A DNA stretch of 35,063 nucleotides from a bacterium (GTDB lineage Bacteria > Verrucomicrobiota > Verrucomicrobiia > Limisphaerales > J093): contig JAKANS010000050.1 in NCBI GenBank assembly GCA_021823625.1, positions 1 to 35,063 of the forward strand. Direction: 5' to 3'. Below the pieces are notes generated by a model. The model was not told where the DNA came from, did no database searches, and saw only the letters and a list, made by a program, of their open reading frames with translations. Position numbers and translations under genes: made by a program. Every line of letters begins with the position of its first letter. The first letter of the stretch is position 1. Positions 15,959-23,520 of the stretch are shown in pieces.

Positions 15959-17902
15959 TCATTGGATCGCCAGGTAGGTGTATTCCTTCAGGCCCTTCTC
16001 GTATTCATCGAGCAACCGCATCGCTTCGGAGGGTTTGAGTTTGTCGGATTTGATCGCGGCGTCCATCTGGGCCTTCATCTGGCGCTTCAGTTCGTTTTCG
16101 TCGTACTGCACCGATTGCAGCGCCTGGACGATCGTGGTGCCTTCGATGATCTCCTCCACGTAATACCCGGCCGGCTCGTCGGGGTCGAGGAACACATGCA
16201 CCTCGTTCACCCGGCCGAAGAGGTTGTGGAGGTCGCCCATGATGTCCTGGTAGGCGCCCATCAAAAAGATGCCCAGGTGGTACGGCTCGGGCGCACCGTT
16301 GCCGTTGATGACCAGCCGGTGCAACGGCAGCGTGTCCCGCACGTCGCGCAGGTCGATGAAGCGGTTCACCTGGCCGTCGGAGTCGCACGTGATGTCCACG
16401 AGCGTGGCGTCGCGGGTGGGGCGCTCGCCGAGCCGGCTGATGGGCATGATGGGGAAAAGCTGGTCCAGCGCCCAGTGATCGAGCAGCGATTGGAAGACGG
16501 AGAAATTGCAGAGGTACTGGTCGCTCAAGCTGTCTTCGAGCTTGCGGATTTCTTCCGGCACATACGCCTGGCCTTTGAAGCTGCGCGCGACCGCTTCGCA
16601 AATCTCCCAGTACAGGCTCTCGATCTTGGCCTTGTCGGGCAGTTCGAGCAGGCCGAGCGCAAACATGTTGTGCGCATCGTCCTTGCGTTCGAGGGCGTCG
16701 TGGTAGGCCTCGAGCTTGTTCAACTTCGCCAGGTTTTTACGCATGTCGAGCAGTTCCTTCACCAGCGCGTGCTCGTTCTCGCCATAGACCAGCTCGACCG
16801 GCTGCTTGGTCTTCGCCATCGCGCCGAGCACCTCCACGATCAACACGCTGTGGTGCGCCACGATCGCCCGGCCGCTCTCGCTGATCAGGTCGGGATGCGG
16901 CACGCGCTCCGCGTTGCACACGTCGGCCACGTAATAGACGATGTCGTTCGTGTACTCCTGGAGCGTGTAGTTGGTGGAACTGTCGAACGCCGTGCGACTG
17001 CCGTCGTAATCGACCCCCAGCCCGCCGCCCACGTCGAGGTACTTGAGCGGAAAGCCCATTTTGATGAGCTTGGCGTAAAACCGCCCCGCCTCCTGCACCG
17101 CCTTCTTGATCGTGAGAATGTCCGGCACTTGCGAGCCGATGTGGAAATGCAGCAGGCGGAAACTGTGCGTGAGGTTCTCCGCCCGGAGGATCTCGGCGGC
17201 GGCGAGCAACTCCGCGGTGTTCAAGCCGAACTTGGCGTTCTCCCCCCCGCTGTCGGCCCACTTGCCGCCGCCTTTGCTGGCGAGACGCGCCCGGACGCCG
17301 ATCAACGGCTCGACGCCCATCTGCTTCGAGATCGCCAGGACCTGCTTGAGCTCCTCGAGCTTCTCGATGACCAGGATGATCTCCTTTTCGAGCTTGCGCC
17401 CCATGAGCGCCATGCGGATGAACGCGGCGTCTTTGTACCCGTTGCAGATGATCAAGTTCCCCGGCTGCCCCTGCAAGGCGAGGCCGGCGAAGAGCTCCGG
17501 CTTGCTGCCGACTTCGAGGCCGAAATCGTAAGGCTTGCCGGCGTCGAGGATTTCCTCCACCACCTCGCGCAGTTGGTTGACCTTGATCGGAAACACGCCG
17601 CGGTACCGGCCCTGGTAATTGTATTCGGCAATGGAATTGCGGAACGCCAGGGTGATCGCCTCGACGCGATGCCGCAGGATGTCCTGAAAGCGGATCAGCA
17701 ACGGAAAACGCAGCCCCCGCCCGCGCGCCTCCTCGACCACGTCGGTGAGGTCCACCGCGGCGCCCCCGTCCTGCAAGGGTTTGGCCACCGCGTGCCCGGC
17801 CTCGTTGATGTCGAAATAGCCCGCGCCCCAACGGTCGATATAGTACAGGCTCCGCGCGGCGGCGAGATCCCACGGCGGGAAGGCATCGGCATGGTCGTTC
17901 AT
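15959..17902 (-). CDS. speA: biosynthetic arginine decarboxylase SpeA
   Basis: PLP-dependent decarboxylase converting arginine to agmatine, the first step of the agmatine route to putrescine and spermidine. At 647 residues it is normal for SpeA. ATG 17902 is chosen because homology begins at WDLAAARSLYYIDRWGAGYF; the frame runs further upstream only as antisense to the NIF3 gene. Visible are GVFPIKVNQ with the PLP lysine (Lys107), HIGSQ (254-258), DVGGGLGVDYDG (291-301), SESGRAIVAHHSV (341-353), CDSDG with the catalytic Cys506, and FLMGAYQDIMGDLHNLFG near 546-563. It is divergent from the NIF3-like gene, and a likely promoter lies at 17923-17952. Confidence 0.97.
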   Translation of the reverse strand: MNDHADAFPPWDLAAARSLYYIDRWGAGYFDINEAGHAVAKPLQDGGAAVDLTDVVEEARGRGLRFPLLIRFQDILRHRVEAITLAFRNSIAEYNYQGRYRGVFPIKVNQLREVVEEILDAGKPYDFGLEVGSKPELFAGLALQGQPGNLIICNGYKDAAFIRMALMGRKLEKEIILVIEKLEELKQVLAISKQMGVEPLIGVRARLASKGGGKWADSGGENAKFGLNTAELLAAAEILRAENLTHSFRLLHFHIGSQVPDILTIKKAVQEAGRFYAKLIKMGFPLKYLDVGGGLGVDYDGSRTAFDSSTNYTLQEYTNDIVYYVADVCNAERVPHPDLISESGRAIVAHHSVLIVEVLGAMAKTKQPVELVYGENEHALVKELLDMRKNLAKLNKLEAYHDALERKDDAHNMFALGLLELPDKAKIESLYWEICEAVARSFKGQAYVPEEIRKLEDSLSDQYLCNFSVFQSLLDHWALDQLFPIMPISRLGERPTRDATLVDITCDSDGQVNRFIDLRDVRDTLPLHRLVINGNGAPEPYHLGIFLMGAYQDIMGDLHNLFGRVNEVHVFLDPDEPAGYYVEEIIEGTTIVQALQSVQYDENELKRQMKAQMDAAIKSDKLKPSEAMRLLDEYEKGLKEYTYLAIQ

Positions 17903-17922
17903 CGTCGGAACAGTCGGGCGGC

Positions 17923-17952
17923 AATATAGAAAGCCGCCGCCAGGAAATTCAA
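17923..17952 (-). promoter_or_regulatory. sigma70-like promoter of speA
   Basis: On the minus strand TTGAAT (17952-17947) and TATATT (17928-17923) are separated by 18 bases, and the -10 box lies 20 bases before the speA start. This AT-rich pair stands out against the GC-rich background. The assignment is by consensus only. Confidence 0.55.
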
Positions 17953-18037
17953 TACGCCGCCGGCAAAATCTTTGTAGCCCGGCGGCGCGGTGCAGAACGC
18001 GCTTTCCTCCGCCGCCGCGTTTTGGTTTCGTCGGCTC

Positions 18038-18799
18038 ATGCCGAAAGTCGCCCTGGCCACCGTGGTCCGACACTGCGACCGCGAATTGCGCCTCGCCGAA
18101 TTCACCGATTGGGACGGCGCGGCCAACGGCCTCCAGGTCCAGAACCGCGGCCACGTCACGCGCCTGGCCGCCGCCGTGGACGCCAGCCGCGCCACGGTGC
18201 GCCTGGCCATCGACGCGGGCGCCGACCTGTTGCTGGTCCACCACGGTCTGTTCTGGGGCGCGACCCATCCGTGGACGGGCCACCGCTACGAATTGTTGCG
18301 GTTGCTGCTCGACCACAACCTGGCGGTTTACAGTGCCCACCTGCCGCTGGATGCGCATCCGCGGCTGGGCAACAACGCGCGGCTCTGCGCCGCGCTGGGC
18401 TTGAAGCGGCCGGTTCCGTTCTTCGAATGCAAAGGCCGGCGCATCGGCCTACAGTCGCGGACCCGCCTTGCGCGGACCGAACTGGCGACGCGACTGGCGC
18501 AGGCACTGGGCACCCCGGCACGCCTCCTGCCCGGCGGGCCCGAAGTCTGCACCCGCATCGGCGTGGTGACCGGCGGCGCCGGCGCGGAACTCAAGCAGGC
18601 CGCAGCCGAGGGCATCGACACCTTCATCACCGGCGAAGGCCCGCACTGGACTTACGCGCTGGCCGAGGAACTGGGTGTGAACGTGTTTTACGGCGGGCAC
18701 TACGCCACCGAGACGTTTGGCGTCAAGGCGCTGGCCACGCACCTGGGGCGGAAGTTCGGACTGCCGTGGGTGTTCCTCGATCACCCGACCGGTCTGTGA
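18038..18799 (+). CDS. NIF3-like dinuclear metal-centre protein
   Basis: Member of the widespread NIF3/YbgI family, whose proteins form toroidal hexamers with a dinuclear metal site; the cellular role is still debated. The 253-residue product starts at ATG 18038 (MPKVALATVVRHCDREL). Ligand positions fit the family: His68-His69 in LLLVHHGLFWG, His101 and Asp105 in SAHLPLD, and His221 and Glu225 in YGGHYATETFG. It is the short form without the middle insert domain. It heads a same-strand run with the amidase (45 bases downstream) and folA and is divergent from speA. Confidence 0.93.
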   Translation: MPKVALATVVRHCDRELRLAEFTDWDGAANGLQVQNRGHVTRLAAAVDASRATVRLAIDAGADLLLVHHGLFWGATHPWTGHRYELLRLLLDHNLAVYSAHLPLDAHPRLGNNARLCAALGLKRPVPFFECKGRRIGLQSRTRLARTELATRLAQALGTPARLLPGGPEVCTRIGVVTGGAGAELKQAAAEGIDTFITGEGPHWTYALAEELGVNVFYGGHYATETFGVKALATHLGRKFGLPWVFLDHPTGL

Positions 18800-18844
18800 A
18801 TCGCCGGCCGCGAACGCCGCCCATTCGCCCCCACGCCCACCGTC

Positions 18845-19924
18845 ATGAGTCCCGCCAAGCCCAACTCTCGCCCGCGCGGAGCCGCGCTCTGCCTGGGCCT
18901 CGCGCTGCTGACCGCCGCGGCGCTGACGGCTTGCCGCACGTTGCCCCCGCCGGGCACGGTCGAACGGCGCGCCGGCGACGAGATCGTGGTGGCCGGCCAG
19001 TTCGTCCACACCGGCACGCGGGTCGTGACCTGGCTCGATCCCGGCGGCTACGACGCGTACCGGGTCGAGCGCCGGTTCAGCGCCTGGACGAATGCGGATT
19101 GGGCCTCTTCGGCAGCCGAGGTCAAGGCGCTCACGACCCCGAACCGTTACGGCCTGCGCCGCGAAACGCTGTCGCCCGAAGAACTGGAGCGCGTGCGCGG
19201 CGGCGGTTGGGACCTGGCCACGCTCACCAACGTGGTGGACCAGTTCGTGATTCACTTCGACGCCTGCGGCACCAGCCGGCAGTGCTTCAAAGTGCTCCAG
19301 GATTTGCGCGGGTTGAGCGTGCATTTCCTCCTCGATCTCGACGGCACGATCTACCAGACGCTCGACCTCAAGGAACGCGCCTGGCACGCCACCACCTCCA
19401 ATTCGCGCTCCATCGGCGTCGAGATCGCCCAGATCGGCGCCTATCCGCCCGACCAGGCGGGACCGCTCGCCGAGTGGTACCCACGCGACACCCAGGGGCG
19501 TGTCCGCCTCGCCATCCCGGAACGGTTCGGCGACGGCGGCCTGCGCACGCCCGGCTTCGTCGGCCGGCCGGCGCGACCGGAGCGGATCCGCGGCACCGTG
19601 CAAGGCCGCGAGCTGGTCCAGTACGACTTCACGCCGGAGCAATACGCAGCGCTGGCGCACCTCACCGCCGCGCTTTGCCGCGTGTTTCCCAAGCTGAAAT
19701 GCGACTACCCGCGCGACGCGGCCGGCCAGGTCGTGAACCACCGCCTGCCGGACGACGAATTGCAGCGGTACGAAGGCGTGCTCGGGCATTGCCACGTTCA
19801 GGCGAACAAAGTGGATCCCGGCCCGGCGTTCCAGTGGGATCGCGTGATCGGCGAGGCGCGGGCACTGATCGAGCGGGCGGAGGCCGGGCCGCTGCGCTCG
19901 CCCAAAGGCCTGGCGAGCCGATGA
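18845..19924 (+). CDS. N-acetylmuramoyl-L-alanine amidase lipoprotein (amidase_2)
   Basis: Zinc amidase of the AmpD/amidase_2 family, predicted to cut the bond between N-acetylmuramic acid and the stem peptide of peptidoglycan. The N-terminus is a lipoprotein signal with lipobox LTAC (Cys30), which places it on a membrane facing the periplasm. Zinc-ligand candidates are His137 (FVIHFDACGTS) and, near the C-terminus, GHCHVQANKVDPGPAF (His315, Asp324, like AmpD GHSDI...DPGPAF); RAWHATTSN (His181) also fits the fold. At 359 residues it is longer than AmpD (about 180), with about 110 extra residues before the domain and an insert at 200-255. Its stop overlaps folA by ATGA. Confidence 0.9.
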   Translation: MSPAKPNSRPRGAALCLGLALLTAAALTACRTLPPPGTVERRAGDEIVVAGQFVHTGTRVVTWLDPGGYDAYRVERRFSAWTNADWASSAAEVKALTTPNRYGLRRETLSPEELERVRGGGWDLATLTNVVDQFVIHFDACGTSRQCFKVLQDLRGLSVHFLLDLDGTIYQTLDLKERAWHATTSNSRSIGVEIAQIGAYPPDQAGPLAEWYPRDTQGRVRLAIPERFGDGGLRTPGFVGRPARPERIRGTVQGRELVQYDFTPEQYAALAHLTAALCRVFPKLKCDYPRDAAGQVVNHRLPDDELQRYEGVLGHCHVQANKVDPGPAFQWDRVIGEARALIERAEAGPLRSPKGLASR

Positions 19925-20520
19925 GGTCGTTCCAAGCCATCGCCGCGATGTCGCTGAACCGGGTGATCGGCCGGGCCGGCCGGATTCCCTGGCATCTGCC
20001 GGAAGACTTCAAGTGGTTCAAACAACTCACGATGGGCCAAGTCCTCGTGATGGGGCGCCGGACCTTCGAGTCCATCGGCCGGCCGTTGCCAGGGCGGCTG
20101 ACGATCGTGCTGACGCGCTCGGGCTGGACGCATCCTGGCGTGAGCACCGCCACCGCCCTGGACACCTTGCCGCTGCCGGTCGACGATCCGCGCACGGTGT
20201 TCGTCTGTGGCGGGGCGGAAGTTTATGCGCAAGCGCTGCCGCTCTGCTCCGACCTCTACCTGACGCGGGTCAAGCGCGAGGTGGAAGGCGACGCGTTTTT
20301 TCCGCCGTTTGAAGACCGCTTCGAACTTGTGGCGCAATTGCGCGACACGCCGGACTTTACAATTCTCCATTACCGCCGGACCGGAGCCACACTCCGTGAT
20401 CGCACTGATGCTCAACGCGCTAAAAGCATGCCCACAGAATTCCCCGGTGATCGCAGCCGCCTTGCGCGTCGAGACCTCCTGCATGCACAACTGCGCCAGC
20501 ACCGCATTCTACGGAAGTAG
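19921..20520 (+). CDS. folA: dihydrofolate reductase with unusual C-terminal tail
   Basis: NADPH-dependent reduction of dihydrofolate to tetrahydrofolate in the cytoplasm. It starts at ATG 19921, coupled to the amidase. Hallmarks are AMSLNRVIGRAGRIPWHLPE (substrate pocket with the usual acidic residue region), VLVMGRRTFESIGRPLPGR, LTIVLTRSG and TVFVCGGAEVYAQAL. The normal enzyme should end near TILHYRR, residue about 157. This frame instead runs on for about 42 low-complexity, Arg-rich residues to TAG 20520. The tail has no family counterpart and leads directly into the gene-poor flank of the Hip module; it may come from loss of the native stop codon. Confidence 0.93.
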   Translation: MRSFQAIAAMSLNRVIGRAGRIPWHLPEDFKWFKQLTMGQVLVMGRRTFESIGRPLPGRLTIVLTRSGWTHPGVSTATALDTLPLPVDDPRTVFVCGGAEVYAQALPLCSDLYLTRVKREVEGDAFFPPFEDRFELVAQLRDTPDFTILHYRRTGATLRDRTDAQRAKSMPTEFPGDRSRLARRDLLHAQLRQHRILRK

Positions 20521-20645
20521 GGCGCCCCCGAACCTTCAATCGCCGGAGGGCGCGAGAGGACGCTTCGCCGACCGCACTCCGGCTCGTCTTAGTTCACGCA
20601 ACGCTCCCCAGAAGCCCAGCACTTGACCGCTCCGAAACAAACGAG

Positions 20646-20675
20646 TTGATTGGCGTCCGGGTGTCGCACTATTGG
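20646..20675 (+). promoter_or_regulatory. possible promoter of the Hip module
   Basis: TTGATT (20646-20651) and TATTGG (20670-20675) are 18 bases apart and lie 50 bases before the kinase start. The -10 match is weak. No palindromic operator is visible nearby. Confidence 0.3.
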
Positions 20676-20724
20676 ACCGCCACCCGCTGCACTTCTCGAC
20701 CGACGCGCACAAGGTCAAAATCCG

Positions 20725-21630
20725 ATGCCAGACTCCGCGTACAGCGTCTTTGAAATCCAGCCCGAATGGGTGCGGGTGCTGGAAGGCATGGGCAGCAAGG
20801 AGAAGTTTTGGTATCGTGCCCAAGAAGGAGAGCCGGAGTGGCTGTTCAAATTCCCCCAGCCGAACACCGGCCAACACTGGGCGGAAAAGATCGCGGCAGA
20901 GCTGGCGGCCTGCCTGGACATTCTCCACGCCAAGGTGGAACTCGCGGTGTTTCAGGGCCACCGCGGTTCGGCCACGGAGTCGTTCGCCCGCGACGGCCGC
21001 AACCTGTTTCACGGCAATCAGATTTTGGCGGGCAAAGTCCTCGGCTACGACCCCGCGCGCAAGTTCCGCCAGCCCGACCACACGCTCGAGAACGTATTCC
21101 TGGCACTGGAACGGCTGTTTGTTCGGGCTGAGGCCGCCGAACAGGCCAAGACCTGGTTCGCCAGCTACCTCGTGCTCGACGCAGTGATCGCCAACACGGA
21201 CCGGCACCACGAGAACTGGGGCGTGTTGCGGAAGCAGGTGGGTGAGAGATGGCAGGGTATGTTGGCGCCGACCTTCGACCATGCGTCCTCCTTGGGCCGG
21301 GAGTTGCTGGACCAAAGCGAAGGCAAGTGCCGGCGCCTGATCCTCAGGGAAAATCGGGTGAGCGCCTACGCGGAGAAGGCGCCGGGTGCCATCTACTGGG
21401 CTCAGTCGGACAAGCGGGGCATCAGCCCGCTGGAGTTGGTGCGTCGCGCCGCCGCTGCGCATCCGCGTCTGTTTAGGCCGGCCCTGGAGAAGTTGGACCG
21501 GCTCGACAAGGTCAAGGCCGCTGGCATCATCGCCCGCGTCCCGGAGGATTGGATGTCCGACTTAGCTCGGGACTTTGCACTGGAACTGGTTTGCTATAAT
21601 GTGGAGCAGTTGAAACGATTGACGCCATGA
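20725..21630 (+). CDS. HipA/HipT-like serine/threonine kinase
   Basis: Compact kinase of the HipA superfamily (301 residues) corresponding to the HipA_C core without the HipA N-terminal subdomain, as in HipT. ATG 20725 (MPDSAYSVFEIQPEW) is chosen; the frame extends upstream without homology. Seen are the ATP-binding lysine in EWLFKFP (Lys42), the catalytic loop VIANTDRHHENWG (Asp159, Asn164) and the metal-binding Asp185 in PTFDHASSLG. These match HipA Asp309, Asn314 and Asp332, so activity is plausible. Known relatives phosphorylate aminoacyl-tRNA synthetases; the target here is unknown. No HipB-like HTH gene is adjacent. Its stop overlaps the HipS-HIRAN gene by ATGA, typical of a toxin-antitoxin pair. 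Confidence 0.85.
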   Translation: MPDSAYSVFEIQPEWVRVLEGMGSKEKFWYRAQEGEPEWLFKFPQPNTGQHWAEKIAAELAACLDILHAKVELAVFQGHRGSATESFARDGRNLFHGNQILAGKVLGYDPARKFRQPDHTLENVFLALERLFVRAEAAEQAKTWFASYLVLDAVIANTDRHHENWGVLRKQVGERWQGMLAPTFDHASSLGRELLDQSEGKCRRLILRENRVSAYAEKAPGAIYWAQSDKRGISPLELVRRAAAAHPRLFRPALEKLDRLDKVKAAGIIARVPEDWMSDLARDFALELVCYNVEQLKRLTP

Positions 21631-22376
21631 ACACGAAAACGCTTTTCCTAGCCTGGCAGGACAAGGCGCGCACGCGCCAGTGGTTCCCAGTGGGACGGCT
21701 GGATGTTCAGCAAGCTCAGTCAACCTACCGGTTCGGTTATCTGCGCGGCGCGGAACGCGCTCACCAGGAAAGCGGATTTGAGCCGCTGGTGGATTTTCCA
21801 GACTTCCACGGCCGCTACGAAGCGTCGGACCTGTTCCCGCTGTTCCAGAACCGCGTGTTGACGCCCGGACGCCGTGATTTCCAAGAGTACCTGCGACAAC
21901 TCGACCTGCCCGAGCAAGCAGACCCGATTGAAATTCTTTCGGTGGATGGCGGCTACCGGGCCACCGATAGTTTCGAGGTGTTCCCGAAAATCGAGCAGCG
22001 CGAGGGCGGGGCTTTTCGGTGCCGGTTCTTTCTCCACGGCTGGCGCCACGTCAACCCCGAGGCCCTGGCACGGTTGGAACGTCTGAAGCCCGGCGAGGAA
22101 CTCGTCGCCTGCGTTGAGATCAACAACCCGGCCACGTTCCTCGCCGTCCAGGTGCAGACTCGTGATTACCACATGATCGGGTGGACACCACGCTACTTGG
22201 TGGGTGACCTCATCAACGCTATTGCGCGCTCGCCATCGAAGTTGGAGGCGGAGGTCGTGAAGGTGAATCCGGCCCCGGCGCCATCCAAGCAACGCGTGCT
22301 CATTGAATTCCGCGGCCATTGGCCGGCGGACTACGAGCCGATGTCAGGCGACGATTTCAAACTTCTAGCGGGATAG
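21627..22376 (+). CDS. HipS-like + HIRAN domain protein, putative antitoxin
   Basis: Second gene of the kinase module (249 residues), coupled by ATGA. Residues 1-120 resemble the HipA N-terminal subdomain (HipS): LFLAWQDKARTRQWFPVGRL, a FGYLRGA strand, and SDLFPLFQNRVLTPGRRDFQ, which parallels the HipA-type FFENLLPEGxxR segment. Residues about 131-200 are HIRAN-like: RCRFFLHGWRHV, LKPGEELVACVEINNPAT, LAVQVQTRDYHMIGWTPRYL. HIRAN domains of other proteins bind DNA ends. By analogy with HipBST, where HipS is the antitoxin, this protein would neutralise the kinase. Both domain calls rest on pattern recognition; the HipS part is weaker. Confidence 0.75.
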   Translation: MNTKTLFLAWQDKARTRQWFPVGRLDVQQAQSTYRFGYLRGAERAHQESGFEPLVDFPDFHGRYEASDLFPLFQNRVLTPGRRDFQEYLRQLDLPEQADPIEILSVDGGYRATDSFEVFPKIEQREGGAFRCRFFLHGWRHVNPEALARLERLKPGEELVACVEINNPATFLAVQVQTRDYHMIGWTPRYLVGDLINAIARSPSKLEAEVVKVNPAPAPSKQRVLIEFRGHWPADYEPMSGDDFKLLAG

Positions 22377-22926
22377 CGGCGGCCTCCATCAGTCCCGCCC
22401 GCAAGCTGCGCCGGATAGTAGGCCTCGATCGCGGACCGAGGGCTAACATCCAGGAGGGGGGCGCATAGGGCGGGCATTGCGGGGAGGTTGCCCTTCAGAC
22501 GATTTAAGTCGTACTTTGCACCATGAAAGGGTCACCCATTAGCGTGAGCGGTCGAGTGGGGAAGAGGATTTCCCTCAGCCAGCTTGCCTTTTCTTAAAAG
22601 CTGTCTTGGTTTTCTCGGGCAGTTGCGGGCGGCATCCAAGGTGCAATTCGTGCCTGTCATTTCTGTCGTTGATTCGGATGCACTCCTCCCACCTGGGAGG
22701 CGATCCGTTCAGTCACCCATCTGGTTCCAGCGTGCCGCGTCCGGTCCGCGTGACGGACCGGTCTGCCGTGCGCATCGCCCTTGGATCCCGCTGCTCAAAT
22801 CAATCCCCAACACCTCCGCAGAAGCGTGTCGAGGGTGGGGGGCGCCGGACGCGCTCAACAAACCTGATCCCGAGAGCCGCCCCCTCCATTTGCGACCCGG
22901 CGGGGGCGCGCTATTCTCCACCCGAT
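22377..22926. other. 550-base gene-poor flank of the Hip module
   Basis: No credible coding region. Open frames here have no recognisable domain and no codon-like pattern. The first half is relatively AT-rich compared with neighbours. Two hairpins are present: CCTCCC-ACCT-GGGAGG at 22685-22700 and a stronger one at 22741-22761. With the spacer at 20521-20724 it brackets the kinase module, as expected for an inserted or decaying segment. No direct repeats or tRNA end were found. Confidence 0.5.
22741..22761. repeat. hairpin, 8-bp stem
   Basis: CCGGTCCG-CGTGA-CGGACCGG forms a perfect 8-bp stem with a 5-base loop. No T-run follows on either strand, so it is listed as a repeat or structure rather than a terminator. 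Confidence 0.5.
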
Positions 22927-23514
22927 ATGAGTGGAGCGAGTTCTAACCAGGCCAGCTTTACCTGGCTGCTTTACGCGATGTTGACCGTGGCGTCGTGGGG
23001 CGTTTACGGCGTCTTCCTGCACTCCGGCCAGACCGCGATGCAAGACCCCGAGAATGGCCGCTACAAGGCCTTCCTGTTCGTGGGCCTCGCCTACTTCCTC
23101 ACCGCGGTGCTGGCGCCATTGGGCATGTTGCTGTTCAAAGGGGCGGCGTTCAGTGGCTACACCGCCAAAGGCATGGGCTGGTCGCTCGTGGCCGGCATCG
23201 TCGGCGCGATCGGCGCGTTCGGCGTGCTGCTGGCGTTTGGCGCCAAGGGCACGCCGGCGGTGGTCATGTCCATCGTTTTCGCCGGGGCACCGGTGGTGAA
23301 TGCGCTCTACGCGCTGTACCTGCACCCGCCGGCAGGTGGTTGGGGGGCCATCAAGCCGCAGTTCTATCTGGGCATCGTGCTCGCTGCCCTCGGCGGCTGC
23401 CTGGTCAGCTATTACAAGCCCAACCCGGCTCCGGCCGGCCACGCGCCGAAGGTCGCCGCGCACGCCCGCGCTGCGGTCGCCGCCGCCGCCCAGCCCGGTC
23501 CGGCCCAACCCTAG
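22927..23514 (+). CDS. small multi-pass membrane protein, DMT/EamA-like half
   Basis: Integral membrane protein of 195 residues starting at ATG 22927 (MSGASSNQASFTWLLYAMLT). About five helices are visible: WLLYAMLTVASWGVYGVFL, a long one ending LAPLGMLLF, WSLVAGIVGAIGAFGVLLAF, VVMSIVFAGAPVVNALYALY and FYLGIVLAALGGCLVSYY. The pattern and the final LGIVLAALGGCLV motif resemble drug/metabolite transporter halves (EamA), though full-size members have ten helices, so it may dimerise. An Ala/Pro/His-rich tail follows residue 168. The gene ends six bases before the CoA ligase, so the two are probably cotranscribed. The substrate is unknown. Confidence 0.7.
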   Translation: MSGASSNQASFTWLLYAMLTVASWGVYGVFLHSGQTAMQDPENGRYKAFLFVGLAYFLTAVLAPLGMLLFKGAAFSGYTAKGMGWSLVAGIVGAIGAFGVLLAFGAKGTPAVVMSIVFAGAPVVNALYALYLHPPAGGWGAIKPQFYLGIVLAALGGCLVSYYKPNPAPAGHAPKVAAHARAAVAAAAQPGPAQP

Positions 23515-23520
23515 CCCGGC

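Noticed and set aside
15164..17929. 921-residue open frame on + across the membrane protein and speA
   Set aside because: Crosses two real minus-strand genes and their spacer; low-complexity translation without motifs.
20309..20626. 105-residue frame overlapping the end of folA
   Set aside because: First half is a shadow of folA; the second half has no recognisable homology.
22584..22946. Small open frames in the flank of the Hip module
   Set aside because: No recognisable domain, no ribosome-binding site, and composition unlike neighbouring genes; treated as non-coding.
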